Positions 17,232-25,466 of a stretch of 64,000 nucleotides of DNA are shown piece after piece (the first letter of the stretch is position 1; every line of letters begins with the position of its first letter). This stretch comes from Cystobacterineae bacterium (lineage in GTDB: Bacteria > Myxococcota > Myxococcia > Myxococcales > Myxococcaceae). The notes under the pieces were generated by a model that was given only the letters and a program-made list of their open reading frames with translations, was not told where the DNA came from and did no database searches. Made by a program: the position numbers and the translations under genes. The stretch spans positions 26,370 through 90,369 of the forward strand of contig WRKR01000004.1 of assembly GCA_009782175.1 (NCBI GenBank). Direction: 5' to 3'.

Positions 17232-18107
17232 TCATCCAAATCGACCCGTAATATAGTCTTCCGTTTGTTGCTTGCCTGGTTTCGTAAAAAGAATGTCAGT
17301 GTCATTAAACTCTACCAGCTCCCCCATATAAAAGAATGCCGTATAGTGAGACACGCGAGCCGCTTGTTGCATGTTATGCGTGACAATGACAATGGTGCAG
17401 ATTTTTCCAATGCTGTGAATGAGCTCTTCAATGCGTGAAGTGGCAATGGGGTCCAAAGCCGAGCATGGCTCATCCATCAACAATATTTCCGGCTCCAGCG
17501 CCAATGCCCTTGCAATGCAAAGACGCTGTTGCTGTCCTCCGGACAAACTCGCCCCTGAGCGGTTGAGAATGTCCTTCACTTCACCCCACAATGCCGCTTG
17601 CTCCAGCACCTTCTCCACCAGCTCATCCGGACGCGGAATTTTGACGCCATTGAGTTTCAAACCCGCCAACACATTCTCCCGAATGGACATGGTCGGAAAG
17701 GGATTGGGCCTTTGAAAAACCATTCCAACGCGGCTGCGGATTTTGACGGGGTCTATCTGCTTCTCATAAATATCCACATCATCCAAAAATACTTTTCCGG
17801 AAACCAATGCCTGGGGCACAACTTCATGCATGCGGTTGAGGCAGCGAATAAACGTGGATTTTCCGCAGCCCGACGGGCCAATAATGGCTGTCACTTTCTT
17901 GTCCGCAACAGAGAGAGAAACGCCCTTAATAATTTCTGCCTTTCCAAACCATGCCTGCAAGTGTTCAACACGCATTTTTCCAACGGACTTCGCATCATCT
18001 GCTGAGTTATGCAGCATATTCTCTTTGTTAAATGGCATCTTCTCCTCGGGAACACCCACTCCTGCGCTCATACTTCTAAGCTGAAACATTTGCTTTGCTG
18101 TTATCAT
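17232..18107 (-). CDS. pstB: Phosphate ABC transporter ATP-binding protein PstB
   Basis: About 291 residues. All motifs are intact: Walker A 'GPSGCGKST', '[18 protein letters not shown]' after the Q-loop (diagnostic of PstB), signature '[15 protein letters not shown]', Walker B '[13 protein letters not shown]', H-loop 'VTHNMQQA'. The ATG chosen overlaps the pstA stop in an ATGA. It leaves an N-terminal extension of about 40 residues before the first core strand, longer than most PstB; a shorter start 12 codons later is possible. Drives phosphate uptake through PstCA in the inner membrane. Confidence 0.95.
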   Translation of the reverse strand: MITAKQMFQLRSMSAGVGVPEEKMPFNKENMLHNSADDAKSVGKMRVEHLQAWFGKAEIIKGVSLSVADKKVTAIIGPSGCGKSTFIRCLNRMHEVVPQALVSGKVFLDDVDIYEKQIDPVKIRSRVGMVFQRPNPFPTMSIRENVLAGLKLNGVKIPRPDELVEKVLEQAALWGEVKDILNRSGASLSGGQQQRLCIARALALEPEILLMDEPCSALDPIATSRIEELIHSIGKICTIVIVTHNMQQAARVSHYTAFFYMGELVEFNDTDILFTKPGKQQTEDYITGRFG

Positions 18108-18952
18108 CGCGCGTGACTCCGTGAACTCGTAAGCAGCTTTGCAGAAACATTTAAAATGAGAACTATCAACACAAGAATCAGCGCAGCTGCCCAGGCCTGT
18201 TGATGCCATTCTTCATAGGGAGAGCTTGCATATTCATAAATTTGGACCGGCAAGGAGCTGATGCGCTTGTCCAAGCTTGCTGACCAAAAACGGTTGTAGC
18301 CCGCCGTAAACAAAAGAGGGGCTGTTTCTCCAAAAGCCCTCGCGATGGCCAGCATAACACCGGTGGCAATTCCAGACATGCCCGCAGGCAACACCACTCT
18401 TAAAATGACGCGCCACTTCGGCATCCCCAATGCCAGACCGGCTTCTCGAAGGGAAGTGGGTACGAGTTTTATCAGTTCCTCTGTTGTCCGTATAATGGTC
18501 GGCAACATCAAAATACTCAGTGCAATGCCTCCTGCAAGCGCAGAAGGGCTGCCCATGGACAACACCACCAAAGTATAGACGAAAATGCCAATGAGTATCG
18601 AGGGGACTCCCGCCATCACATCCGCACAGAAACGCACAGCCTTTCCAAAACGGTTGGAGCCAAATTCAGAAAGGTAGACGCCTCCAAGCACGCCCACGGG
18701 GATTCCAACAACACTCGCTATCCCCAAGAGCACAAAGCTTCCCACAATCGCATTGCCCACACCTCCTCCAAGCTCACCCACGGGTTTGGGAAGCTCCACA
18801 AAAAAATTCCAGCTCAATCCCCCTATGCCTTTGACAAAAACATAGGCCAGCACACTGAACAAGGGAACAACCGCAAACAGTGTCGCGACAATGCACCATG
18901 AGCGCATCACCCAATCCACACACTTCCTCTTTCTATAAACCCGCGTCCCCAT
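18104..18952 (-). CDS. pstA: Phosphate ABC transporter permease PstA
   Basis: About 282 residues with six predicted membrane segments. The cytoplasmic coupling loop is clear in '[51 protein letters not shown]' (described by its motif, EAA loop followed by '[11 protein letters not shown]', which is diagnostic of PstA). The ATG chosen lies one base after the pstC stop, with GGAG just upstream; longer in-frame starts would overlap pstC. Forms the phosphate channel with PstC. Confidence 0.95.
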   Translation of the reverse strand: MGTRVYRKRKCVDWVMRSWCIVATLFAVVPLFSVLAYVFVKGIGGLSWNFFVELPKPVGELGGGVGNAIVGSFVLLGIASVVGIPVGVLGGVYLSEFGSNRFGKAVRFCADVMAGVPSILIGIFVYTLVVLSMGSPSALAGGIALSILMLPTIIRTTEELIKLVPTSLREAGLALGMPKWRVILRVVLPAGMSGIATGVMLAIARAFGETAPLLFTAGYNRFWSASLDKRISSLPVQIYEYASSPYEEWHQQAWAAALILVLIVLILNVSAKLLTSSRSHAR

Positions 18953-18953
18953 C

Positions 18954-19967
18954 TCATAAGCTCCGCGCGCCACCTGGCATGCGCCCAACACGCCAGACAA
19001 GCAGCTTTGAAACAATGTTGAGCACCAAAGTAACCGCAAACAAAACCAGACCCAGCTCTGTTAAAACGGATAGGTAGAGCGCTTCAGAAGTTCCCGCATA
19101 TTCGTTGGCAATCATGCTGGCTATGGTGGCTGCCGGTGCAAAAAGCGAAGCAGAAATTTCAGCTCGGTTGCCAATCACCATCGTCACCGCCATCGTCTCG
19201 CCCAGTGCTCGACCAAAGCCCAAAACAATGGCCCCAACAATTCCCGAAGTCACATTGGGCAATACGGCAACGCGTATGGTTTCCCATCGCGTCGCCCCCA
19301 AGGCAAGTACACCTTCGCGATAGCCTTTGGGGACGGAGGCCATAACATCTCTGCTGACGGAGGCCACGGTGGGTAAGATCATAATAGCCAGCACAATCCC
19401 CGCCGCAAACATTGAACGCCCGGAACCTTGAAGTTCGCCTTGAAAGAGGGGAAGAAAGCCCAGTGTTTTTGCCAAAAGGGGGAAGATGGTTTGAAGGAGC
19501 CATGGGGCCAACACAAACATGCCCCACAACCCATAAACAATGCTGGGAATGGCCGCCAATAACTCGATAATAAGGTCCAAAGGCTTTTTAAGCCAAGCCG
19601 GTGCCAGCTCCGAAAGAAATATGGCCACACCCAATGCCACGGGAATCACCAACAACAAAGCAATAACGGAGGAGACAACGGTTCCAAAAATAAATGGAAA
19701 TGCACCAAATATTTCATGGACAGGGTCCCACTCCTTCTCTGTGAGGAAACCCAAACCAAAACGCTGGAGGGACAACGTGGAGGCCCGCGTCATCTGAATG
19801 AGCATGGCCGCCAGAACCAAAATGGCCGTCGCTGCAAACCCAGCTGTCATCCACTTGAAAACCCCATCCCCTATATTTTTGCCGCCTGCAACATGGGAAA
19901 GCCTGGGTTGAGGCTTTGGCTCATGCTGCTCGTCATCTGTTTGTGGCATGCTTGTGAGCTCTTTCAA
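18954..19967 (-). CDS. pstC: Phosphate ABC transporter permease PstC
   Basis: 337 residues, six membrane segments. Recognised by 'RFGLGFLTEKEWDPVHEIFGAFPFIFGTVVSS' features (the W-P-x-F/GxxPFIxGT pattern of PstC) and the coupling loop 'YREGVLALGATRWETIRVAVLP' with 'GFGRALGETMAVTMVIGN'. A TTG start would overlap the pstS stop (TTGA); the ATG six codons later (19949) is the alternative, with AAAGAG nine bases before it. The N-terminal 35 residues are polar and precede the first membrane helix. Confidence 0.93.
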   Translation of the reverse strand: MKELTSMPQTDDEQHEPKPQPRLSHVAGGKNIGDGVFKWMTAGFAATAILVLAAMLIQMTRASTLSLQRFGLGFLTEKEWDPVHEIFGAFPFIFGTVVSSVIALLLVIPVALGVAIFLSELAPAWLKKPLDLIIELLAAIPSIVYGLWGMFVLAPWLLQTIFPLLAKTLGFLPLFQGELQGSGRSMFAAGIVLAIMILPTVASVSRDVMASVPKGYREGVLALGATRWETIRVAVLPNVTSGIVGAIVLGFGRALGETMAVTMVIGNRAEISASLFAPAATIASMIANEYAGTSEALYLSVLTELGLVLFAVTLVLNIVSKLLVWRVGRMPGGARSL

Positions 19968-21058
19968 TCCACCAACACTTGGTTGTTGGATTTCATTTGT
20001 CGAAGTTTTTCTTCTATTTTTGTTATCATTTGACTGGGCAGCGGCGCATAGTGGAGGGCTGCACCAAACTGCTGTCCCTCATGAATGGCCCACCATAAAA
20101 ATTGACCCAGCGCTTTTCCTTTTTGTGCGTCAGGCTGCTCCTCATATATGAGGACATAAGTGAAAGCGGAAATGGGGTATGCGCGCTCTCCTGGAGCGTC
20201 CACAATGGACATTCTGAGGTCCTCAGGCATCGCTGCTCCCACGCCCTCCGCTGCCGCGGCGATGTTTTCCAGTGAAGGCTCAACAAATTGTTTGCTGGAA
20301 TTTTGGACCCAAGCATAGGCAAGCCCTGCCTGCTTGGCATATGCCAACTCCACATAACCTATGCTTCCTGGTGTCATTTTCATCTGCCCAGAAACACCTT
20401 CGTTGCCCTTTGCTCCCAACCCCTCAGGGAATTTCACGCTCTTGCCCGTGCCTACTTTTTCTTTCCATGAGGCGCTCGTCTTAGAAAGGTATTCCGTAAA
20501 CACCGCCGTCGTTCCACTGCCATCTGTCCTATAAACAACGGAAATGGGCTGCTTTGGCAAGGTGACGCCCGCATTCAGCTCGGCAATGGACGGATCATCC
20601 CAACTCTTAATCTCCCCCAGAAAAATGCCCGCTATCACCTGGGGAGAAAAATTCAGGCGGGAAACACCGGGCAGGTTGTAGGCCACAACCACAGCCCCAA
20701 GCGTCGTGGGTATATGAAAAATTTTTCCTGAAACCTTGGCCAACTCTTCCGGGGTCATCGGCGCATCGCTGGCACCAAAGTCAATTATTTTTTCCGTAAT
20801 TTGGCGAATCCCTCCACCTGAGCCAATGGATTGATAGTTGACGTGAATGAGGGGCTCTCTCTTTTGATATTCAAACATCCACTTGGAATAAAGAGGATAA
20901 GGGAAGGAGGCACCCGCACCTTGAATGTCTATGGGTTTCCCTTTTTGCTTCGAAGTTTCGCTTTTCTTTTCAGCAGAAGTGCCCAAAGCCGTATCCGAAG
21001 GCTTGCAGCCCACGGAAAACCCCAGCATGGCAAATGCAATGCAAGCTGCTATGCGCAT
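19964..21058 (-). CDS. pstS: Phosphate-binding lipoprotein PstS
   Basis: 364 residues. Signal peptide with lipobox 'FSVGC' (Cys near residue 18), so the protein is probably membrane-anchored rather than free in the periplasm. The mature part shows the PstS phosphate-binding signatures 'IQGAGASFPYPLYSKW', 'YQSIGSGGGIRQI', 'FGASDAPMT' and 'VVYRTDGSGTTAVFTEYLS'. Near the C-terminus is 'YPISAFTYVLI', common to the family. Delivers phosphate to PstCA. It is preceded by a strong Pho box and an AAGGAAG ribosome site. Confidence 0.95.
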   Translation of the reverse strand: MRIAACIAFAMLGFSVGCKPSDTALGTSAEKKSETSKQKGKPIDIQGAGASFPYPLYSKWMFEYQKREPLIHVNYQSIGSGGGIRQITEKIIDFGASDAPMTPEELAKVSGKIFHIPTTLGAVVVAYNLPGVSRLNFSPQVIAGIFLGEIKSWDDPSIAELNAGVTLPKQPISVVYRTDGSGTTAVFTEYLSKTSASWKEKVGTGKSVKFPEGLGAKGNEGVSGQMKMTPGSIGYVELAYAKQAGLAYAWVQNSSKQFVEPSLENIAAAAEGVGAAMPEDLRMSIVDAPGERAYPISAFTYVLIYEEQPDAQKGKALGQFLWWAIHEGQQFGAALHYAPLPSQMITKIEEKLRQMKSNNQVLVD

Positions 21059-21095
21059 CGTTTTCTTCCTTTCAATGGTTGCTTATGGTGGAGAT

Positions 21096-21113
21096 GTGAC
21101 ATTTATGTGACAT
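21096..21113 (-). promoter_or_regulatory. Pho box upstream of pstS
   Basis: Two exact direct copies of GTGACAT separated by TTAT (on the minus strand ATGTCAC-ATAA-ATGTCAC), the spacing and sequence expected for a PhoB-binding box. Eight bases further toward pstS is CATAAG, a plausible -10 element, giving a short leader with AAGGAAG before the ATG. Confidence 0.88.
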
Positions 21114-21150
21114 TTTGATGGCAAGGTTGCAAAATGGATTGAAGGCCTCT

Positions 21151-22332
21151 TCAAAAGGCAACTTGTCCTGCAAGAATAAACTCATTGCTCGGTTTGCTCG
21201 TCTTGTATTGCAACCGGCTATAAGCGAGTTGAAGCTTCATCTCATGTTTCTGTATATAATAGTTGAGCCCCGCATCTATTTGCCAGGCTCTGTCTTTCCC
21301 TCCTGAAGCCATGTCTACGCCAATGTTGGGATCCATATAGCCAACACGGAAAGAAGGTTGCAGCACATCCAAAAAGGTCCAGGCAATGGCACCATAAAAC
21401 CCCTGCCCCTTCACGGATGGAGCGGCGCTTTTCACATCACGTGCACGGATGTATTCGGATTGAAACAAGAAGGGACCTCGCTCAAAACGCACATCTATCT
21501 CATATCTGTCCCTGGCATTCTCCTTGCGAGAGCCCAGCGTCGCATAGGCCAAACCGGCAATGACCAGCCCCTCAATGGGATAGGCTTCAAGCCTCAAAGC
21601 AATGTCTTTGGCATTATCCACATCCAAAACATTGGCACCGGAACCACTGAAAACCCCAGCTGAATAACCAAAATATTTAAAGTTTTTTGCAAGCCTTATG
21701 CCCATGTCCCGCCGGTCGCCAAACTCTCTGGAAGAGAGCGCTCGCTCCGGGAAAAGAAGCCTGGAAGAAGAATTATAGCCTTCCCAGCTGATGGGGGTTT
21801 TAAATTGACCGAGCGAAACATCCATATATGAGGTTTTTAAGCTTATAAAAAAGTCCTGAAGAATGTCTGTCGACCGGGTCGGATCTACCATCACGGCATA
21901 GGCCACCCATCCAGGAACAATCTCCCCCCTGGCATGAAGCTCAACGCGGCGCAGACGAAACAGGGTTGCCGTCTCCTCAGCGCGCCGCGCCAAAAACCAA
22001 CCTTGCAACAAAATGCCTGGACGAAAAAACCCTTCCATGCCCACACTCAATTGTTTGCTTGCGGCTTTATCTGGAGCAACTGCAGGCGCAGGAGCTGACA
22101 TTTGCGGCGGGGTTTCAACAGGCACTGGAGCGGGCGTTTCTTCCTGTGGCTTTTCCGCATGTTTTTCTGTGGATTCTGAAGGCAAAGGTTCAGACAGCGC
22201 CTCTAAAGTTTCTTCTACAACCGTTTCTTCTACAACCTCTTCTACTGTTTCTGGCCTGTGTTCGTTTTGAGCGCTTGAGCTCACTGCACTGCAAAAAATG
22301 ACCACGGCGGCTAGATTTTTCCAGTTTTGCAT
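21151..22332 (-). CDS. OprP/OprO-like phosphate-selective porin
   Basis: About 393 residues: signal peptide ('NLAAVVIFCSAVSSSAQ'), a Glu/Val/Pro-rich spacer of about 70 residues with repeated 'VVEETV'-type units, then an outer-membrane barrel domain. The barrel shows OprP-family patterns: 'LRRVELHARGEIVPGW', 'DPTRSTDILQDFFISL', 'VSLGQFKTPIS', 'LFPERALSSREFGDRRDMGIRL' and an aromatic C-terminus ending 'QVAF'. It should let phosphate through the outer membrane for the PstS system just downstream. The ATG follows GAGGAG closely and lies against a 12-bp hairpin that buries this site. The acidic Pro-rich spacer is longer than usual and may reach into the periplasm or cell wall. Confidence 0.85.
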   Translation of the reverse strand: MQNWKNLAAVVIFCSAVSSSAQNEHRPETVEEVVEETVVEETLEALSEPLPSESTEKHAEKPQEETPAPVPVETPPQMSAPAPAVAPDKAASKQLSVGMEGFFRPGILLQGWFLARRAEETATLFRLRRVELHARGEIVPGWVAYAVMVDPTRSTDILQDFFISLKTSYMDVSLGQFKTPISWEGYNSSSRLLFPERALSSREFGDRRDMGIRLAKNFKYFGYSAGVFSGSGANVLDVDNAKDIALRLEAYPIEGLVIAGLAYATLGSRKENARDRYEIDVRFERGPFLFQSEYIRARDVKSAAPSVKGQGFYGAIAWTFLDVLQPSFRVGYMDPNIGVDMASGGKDRAWQIDAGLNYYIQKHEMKLQLAYSRLQYKTSKPSNEFILAGQVAF

Positions 22333-22333
22333 A

Positions 22334-22361
22334 TGCTCCTCGTTATGGTTAACGAGGAGCA
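22334..22361 (-). promoter_or_regulatory. 12-bp perfect hairpin sequestering the porin ribosome-binding site
   Basis: In the transcript TGCTCCTCGTTA and TAACGAGGAGCA form a perfect 12-bp stem with a four-base loop (ACCA). The 3' arm contains the GAGGAG ribosome site, and the ATG starts one base after the stem. No U-tract follows, so it is not a terminator. It should limit translation of the porin unless opened or not transcribed in full. Confidence 0.75.
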
Positions 22362-22377
22362 CAATGTGCTGGAGTCT

Positions 22378-22395
22378 GTGGCAATGTGGTGACAG
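22378..22395 (-). promoter_or_regulatory. Weak Pho-box-like sequence upstream of the porin gene
   Basis: On the minus strand CTGTCAC-CACA-TTGCCAC. The first half matches the PhoB consensus well and the second matches five of seven positions. It is 46 bases before the porin ATG. A transcript begun from a promoter at this box would start within or close to the 5' arm of the adjacent hairpin. Confidence 0.45.
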
Positions 22396-22468
22396 GCCAG
22401 CAAAGTCTTCGTGTCAAAATTTCAGACGGGTTTCATGTCGGCTCGAGCGTGGCGAAACAGGCCGTTGG

Positions 22469-22524
22469 AGGCAAGCTCAAGCTTGCCTACATTCCGCTTC
22501 ATCCATGGAAAAGCAGCTCAAGTG
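22469..22524. repeat. Hairpin repeat, relative of the 61.6-kb element
   Basis: AGGCAAGC/GCTTGCCT hairpin with loop TCAA, followed by ACATTCCG, then CATCCATGGAA and AGCTCAAG. The same flank words (CTTGCCT, TACATTCCG, CTCCATGAAGGAA, AGCTCAAG) follow a different hairpin at 61616-61697. It lies between phoR and the porin gene. Confidence 0.55.
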
Positions 22525-22534
22525 AAAAAGCCGT

Positions 22535-23887
22535 TTAGGCCATGCTTCTCACAGCACTGTGAGCAACGGGCAAAGTAAAATAAAAGGTGGAGCCTTGGCC
22601 CAGGGTGCTCTCCACAGAAACCCACCCCTGCATGGCTTCTACGAGGTGTTTGACAATGGACAGCCCAAGTCCAGTTCCACCCACAGCGCGTGAGCGCCCG
22701 GCATCCACGCGGTAGAAACGCTCAAACAAACGAGAGAAGTGTTTGGCTTCTATGCCCTGCCCTGCATCCTTCACCGAGATGCGCACAAACTCATGGAGGG
22801 GCTCAACTTCAACCTGCACAGGCATATTTTCAGCGCCATATTTTATGGCATTGTCCAAAAGGTTGGAGAGCACCTGCTCCAGCCTCCTTCGGTCTGCGCG
22901 AATCAGCGGAATGCCTTCAGGTATAACCACAGAGAAACTCACCCCCTTGGCATCGGCTTGCTTTTGAAACAACAACAGCGCCTGTGCAATGCTGTCTCTT
23001 AAGTCCACATCCTCCAAAACCAACCTGAATTCTCTGGACTCAATATGAGAAAAATCTAGCAAATCCTCGACCAGTTGGTGCAAACGCTCTGTGTTCCGCT
23101 CAATAATGCCCACAAACTCATCCGAAAGCTCGGGTTGGACTTCCATCGTTCTGCGCAAAGTTTCTGTTGCAGAGCGCACAACCGCAATGGGCGTGCGAAG
23201 CTCGTGCGAAACATTGGCAACAAAGTCTCTGCGCAAAGTCTCCAGACGGCGTAAATCCGTCACATCCACGAAGACAGCCAACATTCCCTGGGGCTCTCCT
23301 TGGAATGCAGAGGCATGGACCAACAGGCGCCTGGAGCCCAATTCACTGCTCACATCAAACTCCGCAGAAACCAACTCCATGGAAAACTTGGCTTCGTCAA
23401 TAATCCTCTTCAATGTCGCACTGCGGATCAGCTCAAGTTGGGATTTTCCCATCACATCCACATTCAAATGAAGCAAATTGCGCAGCGCTGTATTGGCAAA
23501 CACCACACGCCCATCTTTTCCAAGCAACAAAACGCCCTCTTCCATTCCTTCAAGGACTCTGTTCATCAAATCGCGCTCTTTCCTCAGCGCGCCCAGCGCA
23601 TTTTGGAGCTTGGTTGCAAGTTGGTTTAATACACGGCCCAGCTCAGCAACCTCATCACGGCTTTCTATGTGAGTGCGCTCTGCCAAATCTCCCGAAGCCA
23701 TTCTTCTTGCCGAGTCAATCAGCTGTCGAACGTTTTTGGACATCCGAAACGACAAAAAAATCGTCAACAACACCGCAACCAGCAGAACCATTCCTGTCAC
23801 GTGGGGATAGGCATCCGCACTAAAAAATGAAACGGCCGCCAAACCCACAACCAGGAGAAGCCACTTGGAAGGCATGCCCAAACTCAC
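22535..23887 (-). CDS. phoR: Phosphate-regulon sensor histidine kinase PhoR
   Basis: 450 residues: two membrane helices near residues 8-25 and 28-48 with almost no periplasmic loop, HAMP (about 45-100), PAS domain (about 105-215), HisKA with '[23 protein letters not shown]' phospho-acceptor box, and HATPase with N ('LLDNAIKYG'), G1 ('VKDAGQGI') and G2 ('[15 protein letters not shown]') boxes all intact. The lack of a sensor loop is typical of PhoR, which reads phosphate status through PstSCAB-PhoU. The start overlaps the phoB stop in an ATGA. It phosphorylates PhoB. Confidence 0.93.
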   Translation of the reverse strand: MSLGMPSKWLLLVVGLAAVSFFSADAYPHVTGMVLLVAVLLTIFLSFRMSKNVRQLIDSARRMASGDLAERTHIESRDEVAELGRVLNQLATKLQNALGALRKERDLMNRVLEGMEEGVLLLGKDGRVVFANTALRNLLHLNVDVMGKSQLELIRSATLKRIIDEAKFSMELVSAEFDVSSELGSRRLLVHASAFQGEPQGMLAVFVDVTDLRRLETLRRDFVANVSHELRTPIAVVRSATETLRRTMEVQPELSDEFVGIIERNTERLHQLVEDLLDFSHIESREFRLVLEDVDLRDSIAQALLLFQKQADAKGVSFSVVIPEGIPLIRADRRRLEQVLSNLLDNAIKYGAENMPVQVEVEPLHEFVRISVKDAGQGIEAKHFSRLFERFYRVDAGRSRAVGGTGLGLSIVKHLVEAMQGWVSVESTLGQGSTFYFTLPVAHSAVRSMA

Positions 23888-24582
23888 GAACCATCCTCTT
23901 TGGGCAACTCTGCAAAGCGATATCCAACACCACGAATGGTTTCTATATAGTCTCCTGCCTGCCCCATCTTCTCTCGAAGCCGCTTGACATGCGTGTCCAC
24001 AGTCCGCGTGGTAATGTCTGCATCAATCCCCCACACATTGTCCAAAAGAGAGGTTCTGCTCTGCACACGGTTTTTTCGCTCATAAAGCGTCACCAGCAAT
24101 TTGAATTCAATGGCCGTCAGCTCTACCTCTTTCTCGCCTACAAAAACCCTGTGCGCTTCTCGCTCTACGCATAGCTTCCCAAACCGAATGGGAAGTTGCA
24201 GTGCACCCTCCCCGCGCGCCCTTCGCAAAATAGCATCTATGCGCAACAACAACTCCCGGACACTAAACGGTTTGGTGAGATAGTCGTCCGCCCCCAACTC
24301 AAAACCCAAAATTCTGTCAACCTCTTCACCCTTCGCCGTCAACATCAAAATAGGAATGGCCTCCGTGGCAGCGTCCCTCTTGAGAAGTTTGCAAACTTCT
24401 GTTCCCGCCATGTCCGGCAACATCAAATCCAAAATGATAAATTCCGGAGAGCGCTCCCGCGCAAGCTGTATCCCCTGCCTGCCTCGCAGAGCAGCAGAAA
24501 CCTCATGCCCAGCCTGACGCAAGTTGAATTCCAAAATTCTTTGCAAATCGGCTTCGTCTTCTATGAGCAGTATGTGGGCCAT
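23884..24582 (-). CDS. phoB: Phosphate-regulon response regulator PhoB
   Basis: 232 residues. Receiver domain with acidic pocket 'EDEAD', phosphorylation Asp in 'FIILDLMLPDMAG', Thr/Lys switch in 'LMLTAKGEE' and 'GADDYLTKPFSVREL'. OmpR-type winged helix DNA-binding domain with 'LTAIEFKLLVTLYERKNRVQSRTSLLDNVWG' elements and the recognition helix 'RTVDTHVKRLREKMG'. It is the first gene of the phosphate block and should bind the Pho boxes described upstream of pstS and, weakly, the porin gene. Confidence 0.93.
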   Translation of the reverse strand: MAHILLIEDEADLQRILEFNLRQAGHEVSAALRGRQGIQLARERSPEFIILDLMLPDMAGTEVCKLLKRDAATEAIPILMLTAKGEEVDRILGFELGADDYLTKPFSVRELLLRIDAILRRARGEGALQLPIRFGKLCVEREAHRVFVGEKEVELTAIEFKLLVTLYERKNRVQSRTSLLDNVWGIDADITTRTVDTHVKRLREKMGQAGDYIETIRGVGYRFAELPKEDGS

Positions 24583-24604
24583 TGGGGTTTTGCTATAGCC
24601 CAGC

Positions 24605-24633
24605 TGTTACGTTTTGGTGACAAAGCCGTAACA
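24605..24633. promoter_or_regulatory. Inverted repeat in the phoB promoter region
   Basis: TGTTACG and CGTAACA separated by 15 bases, with GTGACAA (a Pho-box-like half site) between them, 23 bases before the phoB ATG. The arms do not fit a canonical Pho box. It may be an operator for autoregulation or for another factor. The rest of the 300-base phoB-dps interval holds promoters for both genes and no other clear signal. Confidence 0.4.
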
Positions 24634-24843
24634 AACTGCCAAAAAACCCGACTTTTCTTCTCTTTTTCCCTGCGCGCGCTCCCCCATAAAACACCCTCCA
24701 CATCCATCCTCTCCTCTTGGGCACCTCTGCATTCACTCCCTCTGGTTTAACACACAATACGTGCCTCCCTCTTACAACATGCCTGACATACAGACGAGCA
24801 CACCTGGGGGTTTTGTCGAAAGACTTTGGATTTTGTTGGTGGG

Positions 24844-24868
24844 GAATATATTTCTGAAGAATATATTT
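24844..24868 (+). promoter_or_regulatory. Direct repeat in the dps leader
   Basis: Two copies of GAATATATTT 15 bases apart, just before the GGAGG ribosome site of dps. They could be promoter/-10 elements or a regulator site; the palindromic core AATATATT occurs in each. No OxyR or Fur box is recognisable here. Confidence 0.4.
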
Positions 24869-24881
24869 TTATGGAGGCCTC

Positions 24882-25349
24882 ATGAACATCAACATTGGAA
24901 TTGAAACCGATAAACGAAAAGAAATTGCTGGCGGTCTGGCGCGGGTGCTTGCGGATACGTATACGCTGTATTTGAAGACGCATAACTACCATTGGAATGT
25001 CACAGGCCCCATGTTTCAAACGCTGCACCTCATGTTTGAAACACATTATAACGAGCTGGCGCTCGCGGTGGACCTCATCGCCGAGCGCATTCGCGCGCTC
25101 GGTTTTCCCGCGCCGGGGACTTATGGGCAATTTATGGCGCTTTCTGCCGTCAAAGAAGAAAGCGAAATCCCCAAAGCCCAGGAGATGATCTGCAAAGCCG
25201 TTGAAGCTCACGAAACTGTCGCGCGCACAGCTCGCCAAGCCTTCAAAGCTCCAGAGAGCGTTGGCGACCAGCCTACCTGTGACTTGTTGACTCAGCGCAT
25301 GCAATTCCACGAGAAAACAGCCTGGATGCTGCGCAGCCTGCTGGAATAA
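24882..25349 (+). CDS. dps: Dps-family ferritin-like DNA-protection protein
   Basis: 155 residues, the usual Dps length. The dinuclear ferroxidase ligands are present: 'LKTHNYHWNVTGPMF' (His pair), then 'HETHYNELALAVDLIAERIRALG' style helix with 'D..AER' (written here as motif: Asp and Glu spaced in DLIAERIRALG). The C-terminus is short, with no basic DNA-binding tail, so DNA binding may be weak and iron oxidation/peroxide defence its main task. A good GGAGG ribosome site lies four bases upstream. It is the only plus-strand gene between the window's first fragment and the czc operon, and it is followed by a clear terminator. Confidence 0.93.
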   Translation: MNINIGIETDKRKEIAGGLARVLADTYTLYLKTHNYHWNVTGPMFQTLHLMFETHYNELALAVDLIAERIRALGFPAPGTYGQFMALSAVKEESEIPKAQEMICKAVEAHETVARTARQAFKAPESVGDQPTCDLLTQRMQFHEKTAWMLRSLLE

Positions 25350-25375
25350 CTTTTTTTAACGCAGCTCGCTTCAAT

Positions 25376-25410
25376 GCCGGCTTTTGTTGTGGCCGGCTTT
25401 TGTTTTTTTT
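25376..25410 (+). terminator. Rho-independent terminator after dps
   Basis: GCCGGC arms with a ten-base loop, followed by TTTTGTTTTTTTT. It lies 26 bases beyond the dps stop. Confidence 0.85.
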
Positions 25411-25466
25411 CAGGCGGCTTCCCTGCTTGCCTACGCTTGCCTAAGCCCCCTCTGCATAACCCAAGC

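Noticed and set aside
24747..25310. 187-codon minus-strand frame over dps
   Set aside because: It is fully antisense to a clear Dps gene with intact ferroxidase ligands and shows no domain.
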